Shown here in pieces: positions 5,900 through 8,334 of a stretch of DNA of 8,334 bases. Position numbers and translations under genes: made by a program. Each line of letters begins with the position of its first letter. Within the stretch, counting starts at the first letter, position 1. Below the pieces are notes generated by a model that ran no database searches, was not told the origin of the DNA, and was given only the letters and a program-made list of their open reading frames with translations. The DNA is from Nostocoides sp039812405 (GTDB lineage: Bacteria > Actinomycetota > Actinomycetes > Actinomycetales > Dermatophilaceae). The DNA lies in contig JBDIAL010000163.1 of NCBI GenBank assembly GCA_039812405.1, positions 1-8,334 on the forward strand. The letters run 5' to 3'.

Positions 5900-7336
5900 G
5901 TGCAGTTCCTCAATGGCATGCAGCCCCAGGTCGACCTGACCTACGACGACGTCTTCATGGTCCCGAGCCGCTCGGACGTCACGAGCCGGCTCGACGCCGA
6001 CCTGTCCACGGCCGACCGCTCGGGCACGACGATCCCGGTCGTCGTGGCGAACATGACGGCCATCGCCGGACGCCGGATGGCCGAGACGGTCGCCCGCCGG
6101 GGCGGGCTCGTCGTCATCCCGCAGGACATCCCGACCGACGTCGTCGCCGACGTCATCGCGCGCGTCAAGTCGGCCCATCTCGTCGTCGACACCCCCATCA
6201 CCCTCGACCCCGGCACGACCACGGGCGAGGCGCTCGTCCTCATCGACAAGCGGAGCCACGGCGCGGCCGTCGTCGTCGAGGGCGGCCGCCCGACCGGCCT
6301 GGTCACCACGCGCGACCTCACGGGGGTCGACCGGTTCACCCAGGTGCAGGACGTCATGGTGCGCGACGTCCAGTCGCTGCGGGACGGGCTGGAGCCCAAG
6401 GCCGCCTTCGACGAGCTGTCCCGGATCCGGCACCGCCTCGCGCCCGTCGTCGACGACGACGGGCGTCTCGTCGGCATCCTCACCCGCTCCGGCGCGCTCC
6501 GGGCCGGCCTCTACCGCCCGGCGGTCGACGCCGGCGGCCGGCTGCGGGTCGCCGCGGCGGTCGGCATCAACGGCGACGTCGCGGGCAAGGCCGAGGAGCT
6601 GCTGCGGGCAGGCGCCGACGTCCTCGTCATCGACACCGCCCACGGCCACCAGGAGCGGATGATCCAGGCGCTGCGCCTCGTCCGCGACCTCGACCCGCAG
6701 GTGCCGGTCGTGGCCGGCAACGTCGTGTCCGCCGCGGGCACGGGGGACCTCATCGAGGCGGGGGCCGACATCGTCAAGGTCGGCGTGGGGCCGGGCGCCA
6801 TGTGCACGACCCGGATGATGACCGCCGTCGGGCGCCCCCAGTTCTCCGCCGTCCTCGAGTGCGCCGCCGAGGCCCGGCGGCTCGGCCGGCACGTGTGGGC
6901 CGACGGCGGTGTCCGCCACCCCCGCGACGTGGCGCTCGCGCTCGCCGCCGGCGCGGCGAACGTCATGATCGGGTCGTGGTTCGCCGGCACCCTCGAGTCG
7001 CCCGGCGACCTGTTCACCGACGGCGACGGCAAGGCATACAAGGAGTCCTTCGGCATGGCCTCGGCCCGGGCGGTCCGCAACCGCACCGCGGGCGACTCCG
7101 CCTACGACCGCCACCGCAAGTCCCTCTTCGAGGAGGGCATCTCGACGGCGCGCATGTACGTCGACCCGGCCCGTCCCGGCGTCGAGGACGTGCTCGACCA
7201 GATCGTCGCCGGGCTGCGCTCGTCGCTGACGTATGCCGGTGCCCGCACTCTCGAGGACTTCCACGAGCGGGCGATCGTCGGCATCCAGAGCCTGTCCGGG
7301 TTCGCCGAGGGCCGGCCACTCCACCAGTCCTGGTAG
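5900..7336 (+). CDS. guaB1: GuaB1: CBS-domain IMPDH/GMP reductase-family enzyme, probable GMP reductase
   Basis: 478 residues from GTG 5900, almost the length of M. tuberculosis GuaB1 (about 479), and similar from MQFLNG and VDLTYDDVF to the end. It should act in cytosolic purine salvage. The mycobacterial homologue has been characterised as an NADPH-dependent GMP reductase (GMP to IMP), not a true IMP dehydrogenase. A TIM barrel is interrupted by a pair of CBS modules (about 95-205), a likely site of purine-nucleotide control. GINGDV lies at 222-227 and VLVIDTAHGH at 241-250. The active-site loop is VGVGPGAMCTTRMM (294-307) with catalytic Cys302. The phosphate-binding region includes WADGGVRHP (333-341) and NVMIGSWFAGT (354-364), and YKESFGMAS (380-388) follows. 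The frame is open upstream to 5789, but similarity begins at the GTG and a -10 element lies 8 nt before it. The PHP gene starts 11 bp after the stop. Confidence 0.92.
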   Translation: MQFLNGMQPQVDLTYDDVFMVPSRSDVTSRLDADLSTADRSGTTIPVVVANMTAIAGRRMAETVARRGGLVVIPQDIPTDVVADVIARVKSAHLVVDTPITLDPGTTTGEALVLIDKRSHGAAVVVEGGRPTGLVTTRDLTGVDRFTQVQDVMVRDVQSLRDGLEPKAAFDELSRIRHRLAPVVDDDGRLVGILTRSGALRAGLYRPAVDAGGRLRVAAAVGINGDVAGKAEELLRAGADVLVIDTAHGHQERMIQALRLVRDLDPQVPVVAGNVVSAAGTGDLIEAGADIVKVGVGPGAMCTTRMMTAVGRPQFSAVLECAAEARRLGRHVWADGGVRHPRDVALALAAGAANVMIGSWFAGTLESPGDLFTDGDGKAYKESFGMASARAVRNRTAGDSAYDRHRKSLFEEGISTARMYVDPARPGVEDVLDQIVAGLRSSLTYAGARTLEDFHERAIVGIQSLSGFAEGRPLHQSW

Positions 7337-7347
7337 CGGGCGACGCG

Positions 7348-8334
7348 ATGGCCCATCAGCCGCAGCCGCTCACCGCGCCGGTCGACCCGATCGAGGCGCT
7401 GCGGCGCACGGCCTATCTCATGGAGCGTGTCGGCGCGGGCTCCTACCGGGTCGACGCCTTCCGGAGCGCCCTGGGGATCCTCAAGGCGATGGCTCCCGAG
7501 GAGCTGGCCACCCGACTGGAGCAGGGGACGATCCGCGAGGTCCGCGGGATCGGCCCGTCGACCGGGCAGGTCGTCGAGCAGGCCTATGCGGGTCGGCTGC
7601 CGGACCGTCTCGCGCGGCTCCAGGACGAGGCGAGGACTCCGCTCGTCGAGGGCGGTGAGGACTACTGGGCCGCACTCGTGGGCGACTGCCACTCGCACTC
7701 GACGTGGTCCGACGGCGGCTCGCCGATCGACGAGATGGTGCTCGCGGCGATGGGCCTCGGCCAGGAGTGGCTCGTCCTGACCGACCACTCCCCGCGGCTC
7801 ACCGTCGCCCACGGGCTCTCCGCCGAGCGGCTCGCCGAGCAGCTGGGCGTCGTCGAGGCCATCGACCGGTCGCTCGGCGGCGCCTTCCGGCTGCTCAAGG
7901 GGATCGAGGTCGACATCCTCGACGACGGCTCGCTCGACCAGACCGACGCCATGCTCGGTCGCCTCGACGTCGTCACCGCGTCGGTCCACAGCGCCCTGCG
8001 GATGGAGCGCGGGGCGATGACCCGGCGGATGGTCGCCGCGGTGTCCGATCCGCGCGTCGACGTCCTCGGCCACTGCACGGGCCGGCTCGTGACCGGCGAG
8101 CGCGGGACCCGGCCGTCGTCGCAGTTCGACGCGCGCGCGGTCTTCGAGGCGTGCGCCGCGCACGGCACGGCGGTCGAGATCAACTCCCGGCCCGAGCGCT
8201 GCGACCCGCCGGACGAGCTCGTCACCCTGGCGCTGGAGCTCGGGTGCCTCTTCGCCGTCGACTCCGACGCCCACGCGCCGGGACAGCTGGAGATGAAGCG
8301 GTACGGCTGCGAGCGGGCCGCCCGCCTCGGCGTC
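7348..8334 (+). CDS. Helix-hairpin-helix plus PHP-domain phosphoesterase-like protein (3' end outside window)
   Basis: Open from ATG 7348 to the window edge (329 codons, no stop). Residues about 14-95 form a family X polymerase-like 8-kDa/HhH region: YRVDAFRSALGIL (33-45) and the hairpin REVRGIGPSTGQVVEQAY (63-80). A PHP metallophosphoesterase domain follows from about 112, with its metal-ligand motifs: DCHSHSTWSDGG (113-124; His115, His117), TDHSP (145-149; His147), KGIEVDI (184-190; Glu187), ASVHSAL (211-217; His214), GHCTGR (241-246; His242) and DSDAHAP (305-311; Asp307, His309). All the expected ligands seem present, so it should be a metal-dependent phosphoesterase or nuclease. In bacterial PolX the nucleotidyltransferase palm lies between these two regions; here only about 17 residues separate them. 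A role in DNA repair is inferred. It follows guaB1 by 11 bp with a weak GCGGG (7336-7340) ribosome site. Confidence 0.88.
   Translation, partial: MAHQPQPLTAPVDPIEALRRTAYLMERVGAGSYRVDAFRSALGILKAMAPEELATRLEQGTIREVRGIGPSTGQVVEQAYAGRLPDRLARLQDEARTPLVEGGEDYWAALVGDCHSHSTWSDGGSPIDEMVLAAMGLGQEWLVLTDHSPRLTVAHGLSAERLAEQLGVVEAIDRSLGGAFRLLKGIEVDILDDGSLDQTDAMLGRLDVVTASVHSALRMERGAMTRRMVAAVSDPRVDVLGHCTGRLVTGERGTRPSSQFDARAVFEACAAHGTAVEINSRPERCDPPDELVTLALELGCLFAVDSDAHAPGQLEMKRYGCERAARLGV

Noticed and set aside
5768..7324. Minus-strand open frame (518 codons) opposite guaB1
   Set aside because: guaB1 is unmistakable on the plus strand; the antisense product is an Asp/Arg/Gly/Val-rich shadow.
7102..8274. Minus-strand open frame (390 codons) opposite the end of guaB1 and the PHP gene
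   Set aside because: The plus strand carries the PHP metal motifs in one uninterrupted frame; the antisense frame has no recognisable domain.
1..8334. tRNA, rRNA, CRISPR array, insertion sequence, phage or attachment site
   Set aside because: I looked on both strands for regularly spaced repeats, transposase or integrase motifs and tRNA-like arms and found none; composition looks uniform across the window.

Overview
The window is G+C-rich DNA (roughly 70-75% by eye) from an actinobacterium. Codons end overwhelmingly in G or C, genes are tightly packed, two genes start with GTG, one promoter appears leaderless, and the GuaB1-type protein closely resembles the mycobacterial one. The DNA looks chromosomal. 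An origin in the Micrococcales (an Intrasporangiaceae-like genus) is a guess, not something the sequence proves. I saw no insertion sequence, phage gene, tRNA, rRNA or CRISPR array.

Left block, 1-3813, plus strand: an acyl-CoA catabolism operon. It opens with the last 37 codons of an unidentified gene (possibly a CaiB/BaiF-type CoA-transferase). Next is what appears to be an internally deleted phosphotriesterase-family gene: a Shine-Dalgarno site, a start codon and six N-terminal codons joined out of frame to the family's C-terminal tail. Three acyl-CoA dehydrogenase genes follow, chained by 8-bp and 4-bp overlaps. The first (244-1461) is FadE2/ACAD10-11-like and looks self-sufficient. The second (1454-2662) and third (2659-3813) look like the two halves of a heteromeric dehydrogenase. 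The second has the FAD/acyl-CoA signature and the catalytic Glu. The third lacks both but has the Arg-Phe-Gln and HGG elements that the second lacks. The substrate cannot be read from the sequence.

Middle block, 5771-3876, minus strand: a two-gene operon made of a DUF445 membrane protein and a DUF2461 protein, separated by 9 bp. It converges on the dehydrogenase operon across a 62-bp gap that holds a small hairpin and a tetranucleotide repeat.

Right block, 5772-8334: a 128-bp divergent intergenic region carries two inverted repeats and a TAGACT -10 element positioned for a leaderless GTG start. Downstream are guaB1 (a CBS-containing IMPDH/GMP reductase-family enzyme, most likely a GMP reductase) and, 11 bp after its stop, a helix-hairpin-helix plus PHP protein that runs off the window. 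That protein resembles a family X DNA polymerase without the polymerase palm.

A pattern running through the whole window is an excess of GTATGCC/GGCATAC together with absence of GTACGC/GCGTAC. It is partly produced by rare synonymous Ala and Tyr codons.
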